Assembly: GCF_900128975.1 (NCBI RefSeq)
Contig: NZ_FQVC01000010.1
Location: 81,045 to 145,044 of the forward strand
Source of the DNA: Devosia limi DSM 17137
Lineage (GTDB): Bacteria; Pseudomonadota; Alphaproteobacteria; Rhizobiales; Devosiaceae
Length of the DNA: 64,000 nt
Direction: 5' to 3'
Part shown: positions 17,187 to 26,151 of the stretch, piece after piece
Layout: the number at the start of each line of letters is the position of its first letter
Position numbering within the stretch: the stretch's first letter is position 1
The notes under the pieces: model-generated
What the model saw: only the letters and a program-made list of their open reading frames with translations
The model's database searches: none
Told to the model about the DNA's origin: nothing
Translations under genes and position numbers: made by a program

Positions 17187-18188
17187 TCACATAAGCCTTG
17201 TCAGTGTCGCAGCCGGGGATTCTTCAAAGATCCGCTTATAGTCGCCCGCGAAGCGACCGAGGTGCAGAAACCCGAATTGCATGGCGACCTGTGTCACTGT
17301 CGTGTCGCGCGGGTCTCGGGCGAGCAATGCTGCGCGGGCCTGGTTGAGCCGGCAGCAGCGGAGATAGGCTTGTGGAGACATGCCGACACAGTCGTGAAAG
17401 GCATAAAGCAGCGCTCGCTCCGATACCGCCAGTGACAAGCAGATGTCGACGACGCTGGGCACTGCGTGGCAAGCCAATTGCTGTTCAACGAACTCGCGAG
17501 CCAATCGGCAGGTTCGCACGGCGCGAGACCGGGCCGCCCGGGGCAGGGAAGCCGTGCCATCAACTGCGTTGGCGGTGGCGATACGCAACGCTGTCTGCAG
17601 GGCAGCGCCTCGGATGACCGCAGAGTCCAGCGCTTCGCCCCGCCTGGTCGCGCCAATCCAGTGCCGCAGCATTGTCTTCAGCTCGCCGAGATGCGGGGAC
17701 TGAAACTGCAACACCTGTCGCGGCGGTTTATCCCAGGCTCCGGGATAGAGCGCACGGGCCGCGCCGACAAATTCCGATTGGGAAAAGCCGATATAGGCAG
17801 TTTGCCCCCCTGCTGGCACGTGAATGTCGAACTCGGTGTGTTCCGGGAGGAAGAAAACACTGTTTGCATTCTTGGCCGCGTGGTCGGACAGTCGGAATTC
17901 CGGGTCATGCGTGCTGTAGGAGATCGTGCAAAAATCGGCGGGCGTGGCGCCCAGTTTCTGAATTGCTGCAAACTGGCTTTCCTGCACGATCCGCAGTCCC
18001 CCCAGATCCAGGCTATCCATCTGCGATACCCGTTTGCCGCGGCTTAGCTGGTAGCATTCCATGGCAACCCAGGGCTGCATTGCCGCCTGCGTTGCGGCAT
18101 TCTCGATGATTGTGCTGCGCAAAGTGCTGACACCCCCCGGCAAGACGCCGCCTCTGGTGATCGCAATCTCATTTTGCGCATTCTGCAT
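17187..18188 (-). CDS. AraC-family transcriptional regulator
   Basis: 333 aa from the ATG at 18186-18188; the open frame extends further upstream but without support. The C-terminal two-helix-turn-helix domain includes VPSVVDICLSLAVSERALLYAFHD and TVTQVAMQFGFLHLGRFAGDYKRIFEESP. The N-terminal ~200 residues look like the cupin-type AraC-binding-like domain. It resembles the regulators of aromatic or amine catabolism (HTH phrase FGFLHLGRFAxxYKxxFGExPSxTL). It is divergent from the DUF2254 gene and unrelated to the PchR-like pair at 6.4-8.5 kb. Target unknown. Confidence 0.85.
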   Translation of the reverse strand: MQNAQNEIAITRGGVLPGGVSTLRSTIIENAATQAAMQPWVAMECYQLSRGKRVSQMDSLDLGGLRIVQESQFAAIQKLGATPADFCTISYSTHDPEFRLSDHAAKNANSVFFLPEHTEFDIHVPAGGQTAYIGFSQSEFVGAARALYPGAWDKPPRQVLQFQSPHLGELKTMLRHWIGATRRGEALDSAVIRGAALQTALRIATANAVDGTASLPRAARSRAVRTCRLAREFVEQQLACHAVPSVVDICLSLAVSERALLYAFHDCVGMSPQAYLRCCRLNQARAALLARDPRDTTVTQVAMQFGFLHLGRFAGDYKRIFEESPAATLTRLM

Positions 18189-18319
18189 TGTTATTGTCTT
18201 CTCCCCGCCACCAAACCATGTTGCCTGAAACGCCGACCGGATGCGACCACTATTGGAAGCTGGCGGAGCCAAAGCACGCGCAGCGCGTTCTTCCAGCCAG
18301 TGTGCCGTGAAGGAATGAC

Positions 18320-19585
18320 ATGACGTCTCAATGGTTTTGGCTGGCAGTCCAGCTTACGCGTCGCATCTGGGTCCGCGCGAGCCTGTTTTCCCTGTTGGCG
18401 ATCGTGGCAGCGCTGCTTGGCATTGCGCTCAGTCCCTACATACCCGCCGATCTACCCACCAAGATCGGCGCCGACGCGGTCGACCATATCCTGGGCATCA
18501 TTGCCGCCAGCATGCTGACGGTCACCACCTTTTCGCTCAGTGTGATGGTCTCGGCCTATTCGGCCGCGGCGAGCAATGTGACGCCGCGGGCGACGCGGCT
18601 GGTGATGGAAGATTCAACGACGCAGAATGTGCTGTCGACCTTCGTTGGTTCGTTCCTGTTCAGCCTTGTCGGAATAATCGTGCTCAGCACCGGTGCCTAT
18701 GGCGCGCAGGGCAGGGTGGTGCTGTTTGGCGCAACGGTCGTGGTCATCATCTTCATCGTGTTCACGCTGCTGCGCTGGATCGACCACCTGTCGCGCCTCG
18801 GCCGAGTTACCGAAACGACTGCGCTGGTCGAGGAGGCTGCCGCCAAGGCGATGCAGGAGCGCCACAACAATCCGTATATGGGCGGCTCAAGGCTCCGGCA
18901 CGATGCCGTAATTCCAGCGCAGGCTACAGCCGTGTATGCCTCGCAGATCGGCTATGTTCAGCATGTCGATATCGGGGCGCTCTCCGATCTGGTCGGGGAC
19001 CAGTCCGGCGCCATCTACCTCGTTGCCGTACCGGGCGACTTCGTTGACCCGACAGCGCCCCTCGCCTGGGTGGCCGGCGTCCAGGCCGATGGCGTCGATG
19101 CTGCGGTCCGCCAATGCTTCGCGATCGGCGATACCCGGTCCTTCGATCAGGACCCACGCTTCGGCGCCTCGGTACTCGCGGAAATCGGCTCCCGAGCCTT
19201 GTCGCCGGGTATCAACGATCCCGGAACCGCAATCGATGTCATCGGGCGCGCCGTTCGCATTCTGGCGATTGGGACCGAGACCGGCGAGGATCGGGGGCCT
19301 CGCTTCCCAAAGGTCTTTGTCCCTCCCATCGATATCGGCGACATTTTCGATGACTTCTTCACCCCGATCGCTCGTGATGGTGCAGCCATAGTTGAGGTCG
19401 GGCTCCGGCTGCAGAAGGCTTTTCTCGCGTTGGGGCGTCTTGATCCGGGCCGCTACGGCCCCCATGCCCTGCGGCACTCCCAGGAGGCTCTGATGCGCTC
19501 GGAGGTGGTCTTGATCGAGATGGACCGCAAGCGCGTCGAGGCGGGCGTCGTGCGTGTGCGCAAGCTGCTTCAGGCGCCGATCTAA
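18320..19585 (+). CDS. DUF2254 family integral membrane protein
   Basis: 421 aa. Four hydrophobic segments occupy the first ~150 residues (SLFSLLAIVAALLGIALS, ILGIIAASMLTVTTFSLSVMVSA, TFVGSFLFSLVGIIVLSTGAY, VVLFGATVVVIIFIVFTLL). A soluble C-terminal part follows, with the conserved DPRFGASVLAEIGSRALSPGINDPGTA block typical of DUF2254. Function of the family is unknown. Ribosome-binding site AAGGA is close to the ATG. It converges with ectR, the two stop codons overlapping by 4 bp (19582-19585). Confidence 0.88.
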   Translation: MTSQWFWLAVQLTRRIWVRASLFSLLAIVAALLGIALSPYIPADLPTKIGADAVDHILGIIAASMLTVTTFSLSVMVSAYSAAASNVTPRATRLVMEDSTTQNVLSTFVGSFLFSLVGIIVLSTGAYGAQGRVVLFGATVVVIIFIVFTLLRWIDHLSRLGRVTETTALVEEAAAKAMQERHNNPYMGGSRLRHDAVIPAQATAVYASQIGYVQHVDIGALSDLVGDQSGAIYLVAVPGDFVDPTAPLAWVAGVQADGVDAAVRQCFAIGDTRSFDQDPRFGASVLAEIGSRALSPGINDPGTAIDVIGRAVRILAIGTETGEDRGPRFPKVFVPPIDIGDIFDDFFTPIARDGAAIVEVGLRLQKAFLALGRLDPGRYGPHALRHSQEALMRSEVVLIEMDRKRVEAGVVRVRKLLQAPI

Positions 19586-20061
19586 TCCGCCGACAACACT
19601 TCGGAGGAATCCAGCACCGCGGCGACATCCTTGTCGTGATTGCCAAGCATGGCGGCCACCCGCTCCAGGGAGGCGATGAGCATGGACTGTTCCCAATCCG
19701 CCAGCGCGATGAACTGTTCATGAAACAGGGCGTGGACCCCATCGGGGGCGATGGTCAGAGCCTTTTTGCCCGCCTCGGTCAGCGACAGCCAGACCTGACG
19801 ACGGTCGCTTTCGCCCTTGCGACGCTGGATCATGCCGTTGGCTTCCAGTTTCTGCAGGAGGGCGGTGGTGGTGGCTTGGGTAATGCCCATGCTGGCGGCG
19901 ATAAAGCCCGCCGTCTGCTCGCGCTCGTCGTCCAGCAATTGCATGAAAATCAGCTGCGACGGGGTCAGGCCCGTTTCGCGCATGAGGCGTTTGCTGTTGA
20001 GCTCAGTGCTGCGCAGAATCTTGCGCATGGCGGTCAAGGCAAGCTTGGTTCTGTCTTCCAC
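19582..20061 (-). CDS. ectR: MarR-family regulator, probable EctR
   Basis: 159-aa winged-helix regulator. The DNA-binding core is LTPSQLIFMQLLDDEREQTAGFIAASMGITQATTTALLQKLEANGMIQRRKGESDRRQVWLSLT, cited here by its parts: helix pair around residues 50-75 and the wing DRRQVWLSLTEAG. It is transcribed divergently from ectA across a 275-bp region, the typical position of EctR, the MarR-type repressor of ectABC-ask operons (known from methylotrophs). Palindromic TTAGTA/TACGAA sites in the gap are candidate operators. The assignment rests on family plus position. Confidence 0.82.
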   Translation of the reverse strand: MEDRTKLALTAMRKILRSTELNSKRLMRETGLTPSQLIFMQLLDDEREQTAGFIAASMGITQATTTALLQKLEANGMIQRRKGESDRRQVWLSLTEAGKKALTIAPDGVHALFHEQFIALADWEQSMLIASLERVAAMLGNHDKDVAAVLDSSEVLSAD

Positions 20062-20148
20062 ATCCGCACCTTTGTCGATCCTCAGGCATTTCTAGCACGC
20101 CGTCGTCAGAACCCAAGTGCGGTCAGTGGTCGCCGTCCGCTCATAAGG

Positions 20149-20162
20149 TTAGTATGTACGAA
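20149..20162. promoter_or_regulatory. candidate EctR operator
   Basis: TTAGTA-TG-TACGAA is a near-perfect palindrome (one mismatch per 6-bp arm, 2-bp centre). Its shape is like the pseudopalindrome reported for EctR1 of methylotrophs (TTTAGT-GT-ACTATA core). A further perfect repeat TTAGC-AGA-GCTAA is at 20221-20233, and TTTA...TAAA (20308-20321) lies in the ectA promoter spacer. Confidence 0.4.
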
Positions 20163-20301
20163 GCATATGGAGCCGATCTGAATGGTGTGCACAACGGTAC
20201 GGCCTGGTCGGGAAAGTTTTTTAGCAGAGCTAACTAACTGAACAATAGCGAATAAATTGAACCTAGTGCGATTTTCCGACCAGAACGTGGGTTTGCGCGG
20301 G

Positions 20302-20330
20302 TTGACATTTAGTTTCGTAAAACAAATTAT
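20302..20330 (+). promoter_or_regulatory. ectA promoter
   Basis: A perfect -35 TTGACA (20302-20307), a 17-bp spacer and AATTAT (20325-20330). The expected transcription start is about 20337, which is the A of an in-frame ATG of ectA, so the transcript would be leaderless. The spacer contains TTTAGTTTCGTAAA (20308-20321), a possible repressor site. Confidence 0.6.
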
Positions 20331-20336
20331 ATGCGC

Positions 20337-20903
20337 ATGATTTATGGAAATTCCGTCATTAGCGACGCCGCTGGATGGCGACCGGAAACATCCCCCGTAA
20401 TCCGCAGGCCCCAGTCCACCGACGGTTTTGCGGTCTGGCAGCTGATCGGGCAAACCCCGCAGCTGGATGATAATTCGCTCTATTGCAATTTGCTTCAGTG
20501 CAGCCATTTCGCGGCAACCAGTGCGATTGCCGAGGCGGGTGGAGCTGTCGTTGGCTGGCTCTCGGGCCATGTGCCGCCCGGTCAACCCGATACGCTGTTC
20601 GTCTGGCAGGTCTGCGTTGCTGAGCAAGCGCGTGGCCGTGGCCTGGGAAAGAAGATGATCGGCGATGTGCTGGCCCGGCCGGAAAGCGCCGGCATACGGC
20701 ACGTTCAATGCACGATCACCCAAGACAATGCCGCGTCCTGGGCGCTGTTCACCGCAGTGGCACGCACGGTCAAGGCGCAACTCAGCCAGATCGAGCACTT
20801 CCTGAAGGACGAGCATTTTGCCGGTCGTCACGATGCCGAATTCGCCGTCTCGATCGGGCCGTTTGATCGCGAACGCGCCGCCGCCGCCCTCAACGCGGAC
20901 TAA
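20337..20903 (+). CDS. ectA: L-2,4-diaminobutyrate acetyltransferase (EctA)
   Basis: Second step of ectoine synthesis: acetylates L-2,4-diaminobutyrate with acetyl-CoA to N-gamma-acetyldiaminobutyrate. GNAT fold: VIRRPQSTDGFAVWQLI starts the domain, and motif A is WQVCVAEQARGRGLGKKM (acetyl-CoA pyrophosphate loop RGRGLG). LDDNSLYCNLLQCSHF is an EctA hallmark. 188 aa from the ATG at 20337; another ATG at 20331 directly abuts the predicted -10 and would precede the transcript start. There is no Shine-Dalgarno. First gene of ectABCD-ask-ehuBCDA. Confidence 0.95.
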   Translation: MIYGNSVISDAAGWRPETSPVIRRPQSTDGFAVWQLIGQTPQLDDNSLYCNLLQCSHFAATSAIAEAGGAVVGWLSGHVPPGQPDTLFVWQVCVAEQARGRGLGKKMIGDVLARPESAGIRHVQCTITQDNAASWALFTAVARTVKAQLSQIEHFLKDEHFAGRHDAEFAVSIGPFDRERAAAALNAD

Positions 20904-20954
20904 CCCACGACCTTGCTGCTTTACGCCCAATATTAGTTTTGGAGATGCTTTCAC

Positions 20955-22244
20955 ATGACCTTTTCCAGCTCGATGAAGCCCATGGCGACATTCCAGCGCG
21001 TCGAAAGCCAGGTGCGATCCTACTCGCGCAGTTTTCCAAAGGTTTTCGACAAGGCGTTGGGCGCCACGATCTACGACATCGACGAGCGGGCCTATACCGA
21101 CTTCCTGGCTGGATGTTCGACACTGAACTATGGCCACAATGATCCTGACCTCAAGGCAGCCCTGATCGAATATGTCTCGGCCAATGGTATTGCCCATGGC
21201 CTGGACATGTTCACCGATGCCAAGGAGCATTTCCTGGCGACGTTCGAGCGCCTGATCCTGAAGCCGCGGGGCATGGGCCACCATGTCCAGTTCACGGGAC
21301 CGACGGGCGCCAATGCGGTCGAAGCGGCCCTCAAGCTGGCGCGCAAGGTAACCGGGCGGACCAATGTCATTGCCTTCACCAATGGCTTTCACGGCGTGAC
21401 ACTCGGCGCGCTGGCCGCTACCGGCAATTCCAAACATCGAGACGGTGCCGCAACGCCTCTGAGCGGGGTGTCGCGCGCTGCCTATGATGGCTATTTCGGC
21501 GCCGATATCGACACCGCCGACATGCTCGAACGCCAGCTGTCGGACCCATCCAGTGGCTTCGATGCCCCGGCTGCAATCATCGTGGAAACGGTGCAGGGCG
21601 AGGGTGGGCTCAATGCGGCATCGGCGGAATGGCTCGGCAAGGTGCAGGCCATCGCCCGCAAGCACGGCGCGTTGTTCATCATCGATGACATTCAGGCCGG
21701 GTGCGGGCGCACCGGCGGGTTCTTTTCGTTCGATGGCATGGGGCTATCGCCCGACATCGTCACCCTGGCGAAGTCACTGTCGGGCATGGGGCTGCCCCTG
21801 GCTCTGACCCTGATCAAACCCGAGTTCGACATCTGGAAGCCTGCCGAACATAACGGCACCTTCCGCGGCAACAACCACGCTTTCGTGACGGCAGCCGCCG
21901 CACTCGACAAGTTCTGGGCCGATGACCAGTTCCAGAACGCCGTCGCCAGGAAGGCGCAGTACCTGGCCGAGCGCCTGATGGCGATAGCCGACCGGCACGA
22001 TCTCAGCATCAAAGGCCGCGGCATGATGCTGGGCGTTGACGCTGGATCGGGGGAGCAGGCCGAAGCCATTTGCAAGGCATGTTTCGCCGAGGGCCTGATC
22101 ATCGAAACCTCCGGCAGTTTCGACGAGGTGGTCAAGGTCCTGGCCCCCCTGACCATTTCAAACGAACAGTTTGCAGCGGGCCTTGACGTCCTGGAAGCCT
22201 CTTTCGAGGCCGTCCTGGGAAGCCATCGCGCCGCGGCTGAATAA
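20955..22244 (+). CDS. ectB: diaminobutyrate--2-oxoglutarate transaminase (EctB)
   Basis: First committed ectoine step: PLP-dependent transfer of an amino group from glutamate to aspartate-semialdehyde, giving L-2,4-diaminobutyrate. 429 aa, the usual length. Class-III aminotransferase motifs: QFTGPTGANAVEAALKLAR (cofactor phosphate region), FTNGFHGVTLGALAATGN, FIIDDIQAGCGRTG (Asp pair 244-245) and the Schiff-base Lys273 in TLAKSLSGMGLP. TTGGAGATG precedes the ATG. Lies 51 bp after ectA and 12 bp before ectC. Confidence 0.96.
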   Translation: MTFSSSMKPMATFQRVESQVRSYSRSFPKVFDKALGATIYDIDERAYTDFLAGCSTLNYGHNDPDLKAALIEYVSANGIAHGLDMFTDAKEHFLATFERLILKPRGMGHHVQFTGPTGANAVEAALKLARKVTGRTNVIAFTNGFHGVTLGALAATGNSKHRDGAATPLSGVSRAAYDGYFGADIDTADMLERQLSDPSSGFDAPAAIIVETVQGEGGLNAASAEWLGKVQAIARKHGALFIIDDIQAGCGRTGGFFSFDGMGLSPDIVTLAKSLSGMGLPLALTLIKPEFDIWKPAEHNGTFRGNNHAFVTAAAALDKFWADDQFQNAVARKAQYLAERLMAIADRHDLSIKGRGMMLGVDAGSGEQAEAICKACFAEGLIIETSGSFDEVVKVLAPLTISNEQFAAGLDVLEASFEAVLGSHRAAAE

Positions 22245-22256
22245 CAGGAGACTTCC

Positions 22257-22649
22257 ATGATCGTCCGAGACCTGAATGCCGCCCGCCAGACCGACCGGCT
22301 CGTCAATGCCGATGGCTGGGACAGCACAAGGTTGCTGCTCGCCGGTGATGACATGGGGTTCAGCTTCCACATCACCCGCATTCACGAAAACACCAGCCAC
22401 GTCTTTCACTACAAGCACCACTTCGAGAGCGTCTACTGCATCGCGGGCGAAGGCAGCATCGAGGAACTCGATACCGGCACGGTGCATCAGATCCGGCCTG
22501 GCGTGATGTACGCCCTCAATCTGCACGACCGGCACCGCCTCACGGCCAAGAGCGAGATGGTGATGGCCTGCTGCTTCAACCCACCCGTGAGCGGGCAGGA
22601 GGTGCATCGCGCCGATGGTTCCTATGCCCCCATCGCCGAAGACGCTTGA
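22257..22649 (+). CDS. ectC: L-ectoine synthase (EctC)
   Basis: Cyclises N-gamma-acetyl-diaminobutyrate to ectoine. 130 aa, the standard length for this cupin enzyme. Recognisable EctC sequence: [14 protein letters not shown] at the start, [21 protein letters not shown], the cupin metal region [19 protein letters not shown], and [12 protein letters not shown]. The CAGGAG before the ATG is a good ribosome-binding site. Twelve bp after ectB and 37 bp before ectD. Confidence 0.96.
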   Translation: MIVRDLNAARQTDRLVNADGWDSTRLLLAGDDMGFSFHITRIHENTSHVFHYKHHFESVYCIAGEGSIEELDTGTVHQIRPGVMYALNLHDRHRLTAKSEMVMACCFNPPVSGQEVHRADGSYAPIAEDA

Positions 22650-22686
22650 GCCCTTCCTTCCAAAAACGACAACGAAAGGCGTCGAT

Positions 22687-23616
22687 ATGACAATGCCAGC
22701 GACCCAAGCCGCCAATCAGGACGATTATCCAACGCGTTTGCCCCAGGAGCAGTGGCTTGAACGCAAGGACCCTACGGTATGGGGCCGTTGGAGCCCTGAA
22801 GCGCCGCTGACCCGTGCCGAGACGAACGCCTTCGACAAGAATGGTTTCATCGTTCTAAATGGCGTGTTCTCTCCGGCCGAGATTGCCGCGCTGCAGCATG
22901 AATCGGCTGGTATGCGTTCCGGTGAGACCAAGCTGGCCCCCGAGAATGTGATCACCGAGCCGGGCTCGGACGAGGTGCGCACGGTCTTCCGGCTGGACGA
23001 GCAGAATGCCCTGTTCGACCGCCTGGCCCGCGACAAGCGTATTGCCGGCCGCGTCAGTTTCCTGCTGGGGGACGATGTCTATCTGCATCAGTCGCGGCTG
23101 AACTATAAGCCAGGCTTCACCGGCAAGGAATTCTACTGGCATTCCGACTTCGAGACCTGGCACGCCGAAGATGGCATGCCGCGCATGCGCGCCATTTCAG
23201 CTTCCGTGCTGCTGACCGACAATGACGCGCTCAATGGGCCGTTGATGCTGATGCCCGGTTCGCACCGGACATTTGTGGCCTGTGCCGGGGAGACGCCTGA
23301 GGACAATCACAAGACCTCGCTCAAGCGGCAGGAAATCGGCGTTCCATCCCAGGACAGCCTGACCAAGATGGCCCAGCAGTTCGGCGTCGACTATGCGGCA
23401 GGCCGGGCCGGCACGGTCATCCTGTTCGATTGCAACACGCTGCATGGCTCGAACGGCAACATCACGCCGTTTCCGCGTTCCAATGCGTTCTTTGTCTACA
23501 ATGCCTGGTCCAATCGCGTCGGCGCACCCTATGCCGCCAAGGCACCGCGCCCGGCATTCCTGAGTTCGCGCGACCCGCAGGCGCCCCTCGTCATCGAGAG
23601 CGGCAAGCTCGCCTAA
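22687..23616 (+). CDS. ectD: ectoine hydroxylase (EctD)
   Basis: Fe(II)/2-oxoglutarate dioxygenase that converts ectoine to 5-hydroxyectoine. 309 aa from the ATG at 22687; the frame opens earlier inside ectC, but MTMPATQAANQDDYPTR is the normal N-terminal start. The signature FYWHSDFETWHAEDGMPRMR includes iron ligands His152 and Asp154, and the third ligand His253 is in TLHGSNGN. EctD presence predicts production of both compatible solutes. Confidence 0.96.
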   Translation: MTMPATQAANQDDYPTRLPQEQWLERKDPTVWGRWSPEAPLTRAETNAFDKNGFIVLNGVFSPAEIAALQHESAGMRSGETKLAPENVITEPGSDEVRTVFRLDEQNALFDRLARDKRIAGRVSFLLGDDVYLHQSRLNYKPGFTGKEFYWHSDFETWHAEDGMPRMRAISASVLLTDNDALNGPLMLMPGSHRTFVACAGETPEDNHKTSLKRQEIGVPSQDSLTKMAQQFGVDYAAGRAGTVILFDCNTLHGSNGNITPFPRSNAFFVYNAWSNRVGAPYAAKAPRPAFLSSRDPQAPLVIESGKLA

Positions 23617-23676
23617 CCGGTTCACGACAACACAGCAGGCAGCGCTTCTTCGTCCGGAGAAGCAGCCGGAGACCCT

Positions 23677-25134
23677 ATGACCGAAACGACCATGCGCCAC
23701 ACCGTCGAGAAGATCGGCGGCACCTCGATGTCCCGTACCATCGAACTGCTCGACACCGTGTTGATCGGGGATCGCACCGGCGCGCAGCTTTACCAGCGCA
23801 TATTTGTAGTTTCGGCCTATGCCGGCATTACCGATGCCCTGCTGGAGCACAAAAAAACCGGCAAGCCCGGCGTCCATGCCCTTTTCGCCAGCGCGGAGAG
23901 CGGCTGGGCCTGGGGCGATGCGCTGAGCGCAGTCGCCGATCAGATGTATGCGCATAATGAACGCGTGTTCGGTGATGCCGATGCCCGGCAGACGGCCGAC
24001 CGGTTTGTCCGCGAGCGGATCGAGGGGGTGCGTTCGTGCCTGATCGATCTGTCACGGCTGTGTTCGTTCGGCCATTTTCAGCTTGAACAGCATCTTCTGA
24101 CGGTCCGTGAAATGTTGGCATCGCTGGGCGAGGCGCATTCGGCGTTCAATACCAGCCTCTTGCTGAACATGAGTGGCGTGTCGGCGCGACTGGTCGATCT
24201 GAGCGGCTGGCGTGACGAGCGCCAGTTGCCGCTGGACGAGGTGATTGGACGGGCATTTTCCGATATCGACCTGAGCCGGGAGCTGCCCATCGTCACCGGT
24301 TATGCGCAGTGCCGCGAGGTGCTGATGGGGACCTATGACCGCGGCTATAGCGAGGTGGTCCTGTCGCGGGTCGCGGTCGTCACCGAGGCGCGCGAGGCGA
24401 TCATCCACAAGGAGTTTCACCTCTCCTCGGCCGATCCGCGCGTGGTGGGCCTGGAAAGCGTCCGGGTCATCGGCGAAACCAATTACGACGTGGCCGATCA
24501 GCTCTCCAATATGGGCATGGAAGCGATCCATCCACGGGCCGCCAAGAGCCTGCGCCAGGCTGGCATTCCGCTGCGGGTCAAGAATGCCTTTGAGCCCGAT
24601 CACAATGGGACGGTGATCCGGTCCGATATCCATGCCGGCGCGCCGCAGGTGGAGATCATCACCGGGATCAAGAATGTCTTCGCGCTCGAGTTCCACGACC
24701 AGGACATGGTGGGGGTGAAGGGCTACGATTCCGAAATCCTTGAAGCGCTCAAGCGCCACAAGGTCTGGATCATCTCAAAGACCTCCAACGCCAATACCAT
24801 CACCCATTTCCTCAAGGGGTCGATGAAGGCAATCCGGCGGGTCGAGACAGACCTGTCGGCGGCCTTTCCCTGCGCCGGGATCACCCTGCGCAAGGTTGCG
24901 CTGGTTTCCGCCATCGGTCGCAATATCGGGGACAGCGCCGTGTTGGCAAAAGCCATCGGCGTGCTCGCTGCGGCCGGCATTAGTCCGCTCGGCGTTCATG
25001 ACCTGATGCGCAAGGTCGACCTGCAGATCATCGTCGACCCCGCCGATTTCGAGGCAACGATTTCGGCCCTGCACAAGGGGCTGATCGAAGACTGGGCGCC
25101 GGCACAGGCAAATGAACTCCATGCCGTCGCCTGA
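23677..25134 (+). CDS. ask: ectoine-specific aspartokinase (Ask_Ect)
   Basis: Phosphorylates aspartate to feed the aspartate-semialdehyde pool used by EctB. 485 aa. The N-terminal kinase motif is VEKIGGTSMSR, and the substrate/ATP region GYSEVVLSRVAVVTEA ... HKEFHLSSADPRVVG is typical. C-terminal ACT-like regulatory region. Ask_Ect enzymes linked to ectABC(D) operons are a known subgroup, thought to escape normal threonine/lysine feedback. A small hairpin (23644-23663) sits in the gap after ectD, overlapping the region of the ribosome-binding site CCGGAGA. Confidence 0.94.
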   Translation: MTETTMRHTVEKIGGTSMSRTIELLDTVLIGDRTGAQLYQRIFVVSAYAGITDALLEHKKTGKPGVHALFASAESGWAWGDALSAVADQMYAHNERVFGDADARQTADRFVRERIEGVRSCLIDLSRLCSFGHFQLEQHLLTVREMLASLGEAHSAFNTSLLLNMSGVSARLVDLSGWRDERQLPLDEVIGRAFSDIDLSRELPIVTGYAQCREVLMGTYDRGYSEVVLSRVAVVTEAREAIIHKEFHLSSADPRVVGLESVRVIGETNYDVADQLSNMGMEAIHPRAAKSLRQAGIPLRVKNAFEPDHNGTVIRSDIHAGAPQVEIITGIKNVFALEFHDQDMVGVKGYDSEILEALKRHKVWIISKTSNANTITHFLKGSMKAIRRVETDLSAAFPCAGITLRKVALVSAIGRNIGDSAVLAKAIGVLAAAGISPLGVHDLMRKVDLQIIVDPADFEATISALHKGLIEDWAPAQANELHAVA

Positions 25135-25201
25135 CCAACCGCCGGCTGAACTTCGACGGGCAGCAGCCGGTATCTCGCCCAGAATGCAACAGGAGCACCA
25201 C

Positions 25202-26068
25202 ATGACCATGTTCGGCAAGACAGCACTAACGACGATCTCCGCAATCGCGCTATCGGCATTGGCTGGCACCGCAGTCAGCGCTGCAACGCTCGCAGAGATC
25301 CAGGCGGCGGGCACGATCCGCATCGCCGTCGCCAATGAAATTCCCTATGGCTATGTCGATCCGAGCGGGACGGCGCTGGGTGCCGGCCCCGATGTTGCCA
25401 AGGCACTGATGGACGAATTGGGGGTCGAGAATATCGAGTGGGTCACCACCAATTTTTCTTCGCTCATCCCAGGCCTGCAGGCTGACCGTTTCGACATGGT
25501 CGCCGCCGAGATGGCGATCCTTCCCGATCGGTGTGGCCAGGTGCTGTTTTCCGAGCCGAACACCTCTTATGGCGAAGGCCTGCTGGTTGCCGAGGGCAAT
25601 CCGAAGGACATTCACGCCTATAGCGACTTCGCCGACAAGCCTGACCTCAAGGTCGCCATCATGGCTGGCGCCGATCAGCTCGAAATGATGCAGAAGCTCG
25701 GGGTTGCCGAAGCCAATCTGGTGACGATCGCGTCCAATGCCGACGCCATTTCGACGGTGTCGACCGGTCGTGCCGATGCCTATGCGGCCACCAGCCTGAC
25801 GGCCAGCGGCCTGGCCAGCCAGGGCAAGGGTGTTGAAGTGGCCGCGCGCTTTAGCGATCCCGTGGTGGATGGCGAGCCGGTCCGCAGCTGGGGCGGCTTC
25901 ACTTTCGCCAGCGGCAATGAAGAGCTGCGCGATGCCGTCAACGATGCGCTCGGCGCATTCAAGCAGACACCCGAATGGGCCGAAGTCCTGACCGGCTATG
26001 GCTTTACGCAGGCCGATGTCGACGGCTCGGCTGAGCGCACCACCGCCGAGCTCTGCGCCGCCAAGTAA
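25202..26068 (+). CDS. ehuB: ectoine/hydroxyectoine ABC transporter, substrate-binding protein (EhuB-like)
   Basis: Periplasmic binding protein (288 aa) of the polar amino-acid ABC class. Signal peptide 1-26 (ALTTISAIALSALAGTAVSAA). Mature domain opens LAEIQAAGTIRIAVANEIPYGYVDPSG, the normal start of an SBP family-3 fold, followed by GAGPDVAKALMDELG. The ATG at 25202 has AGGAG about 9 bp upstream, preferred to the earlier ATG at 25112 that overlaps ask. Position directly after ectABCD-ask, with EhuCDA, supports EhuB. Followed by a very stable hairpin. Confidence 0.9.
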   Translation: MTMFGKTALTTISAIALSALAGTAVSAATLAEIQAAGTIRIAVANEIPYGYVDPSGTALGAGPDVAKALMDELGVENIEWVTTNFSSLIPGLQADRFDMVAAEMAILPDRCGQVLFSEPNTSYGEGLLVAEGNPKDIHAYSDFADKPDLKVAIMAGADQLEMMQKLGVAEANLVTIASNADAISTVSTGRADAYAATSLTASGLASQGKGVEVAARFSDPVVDGEPVRSWGGFTFASGNEELRDAVNDALGAFKQTPEWAEVLTGYGFTQADVDGSAERTTAELCAAK

Positions 26069-26084
26069 TCCGGGGCAATCAACG

Positions 26085-26124
26085 CGCATCTTGGGCGGGT
26101 GCTCCGGCGCCCGCCCAAGATGCG
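26085..26124 (+). repeat. long hairpin between ehuB and ehuC
   Basis: A 15-bp perfect stem (26085-26099 with 26110-26124), extended by three more inner pairs to a tetraloop. There is no T run, so it is less likely a terminator than an mRNA-stabilising or attenuating element that would raise EhuB over EhuC/D/A. Confidence 0.75.
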
Positions 26125-26151
26125 TTCCTCCCTCTTGACCGGGATCAATCC

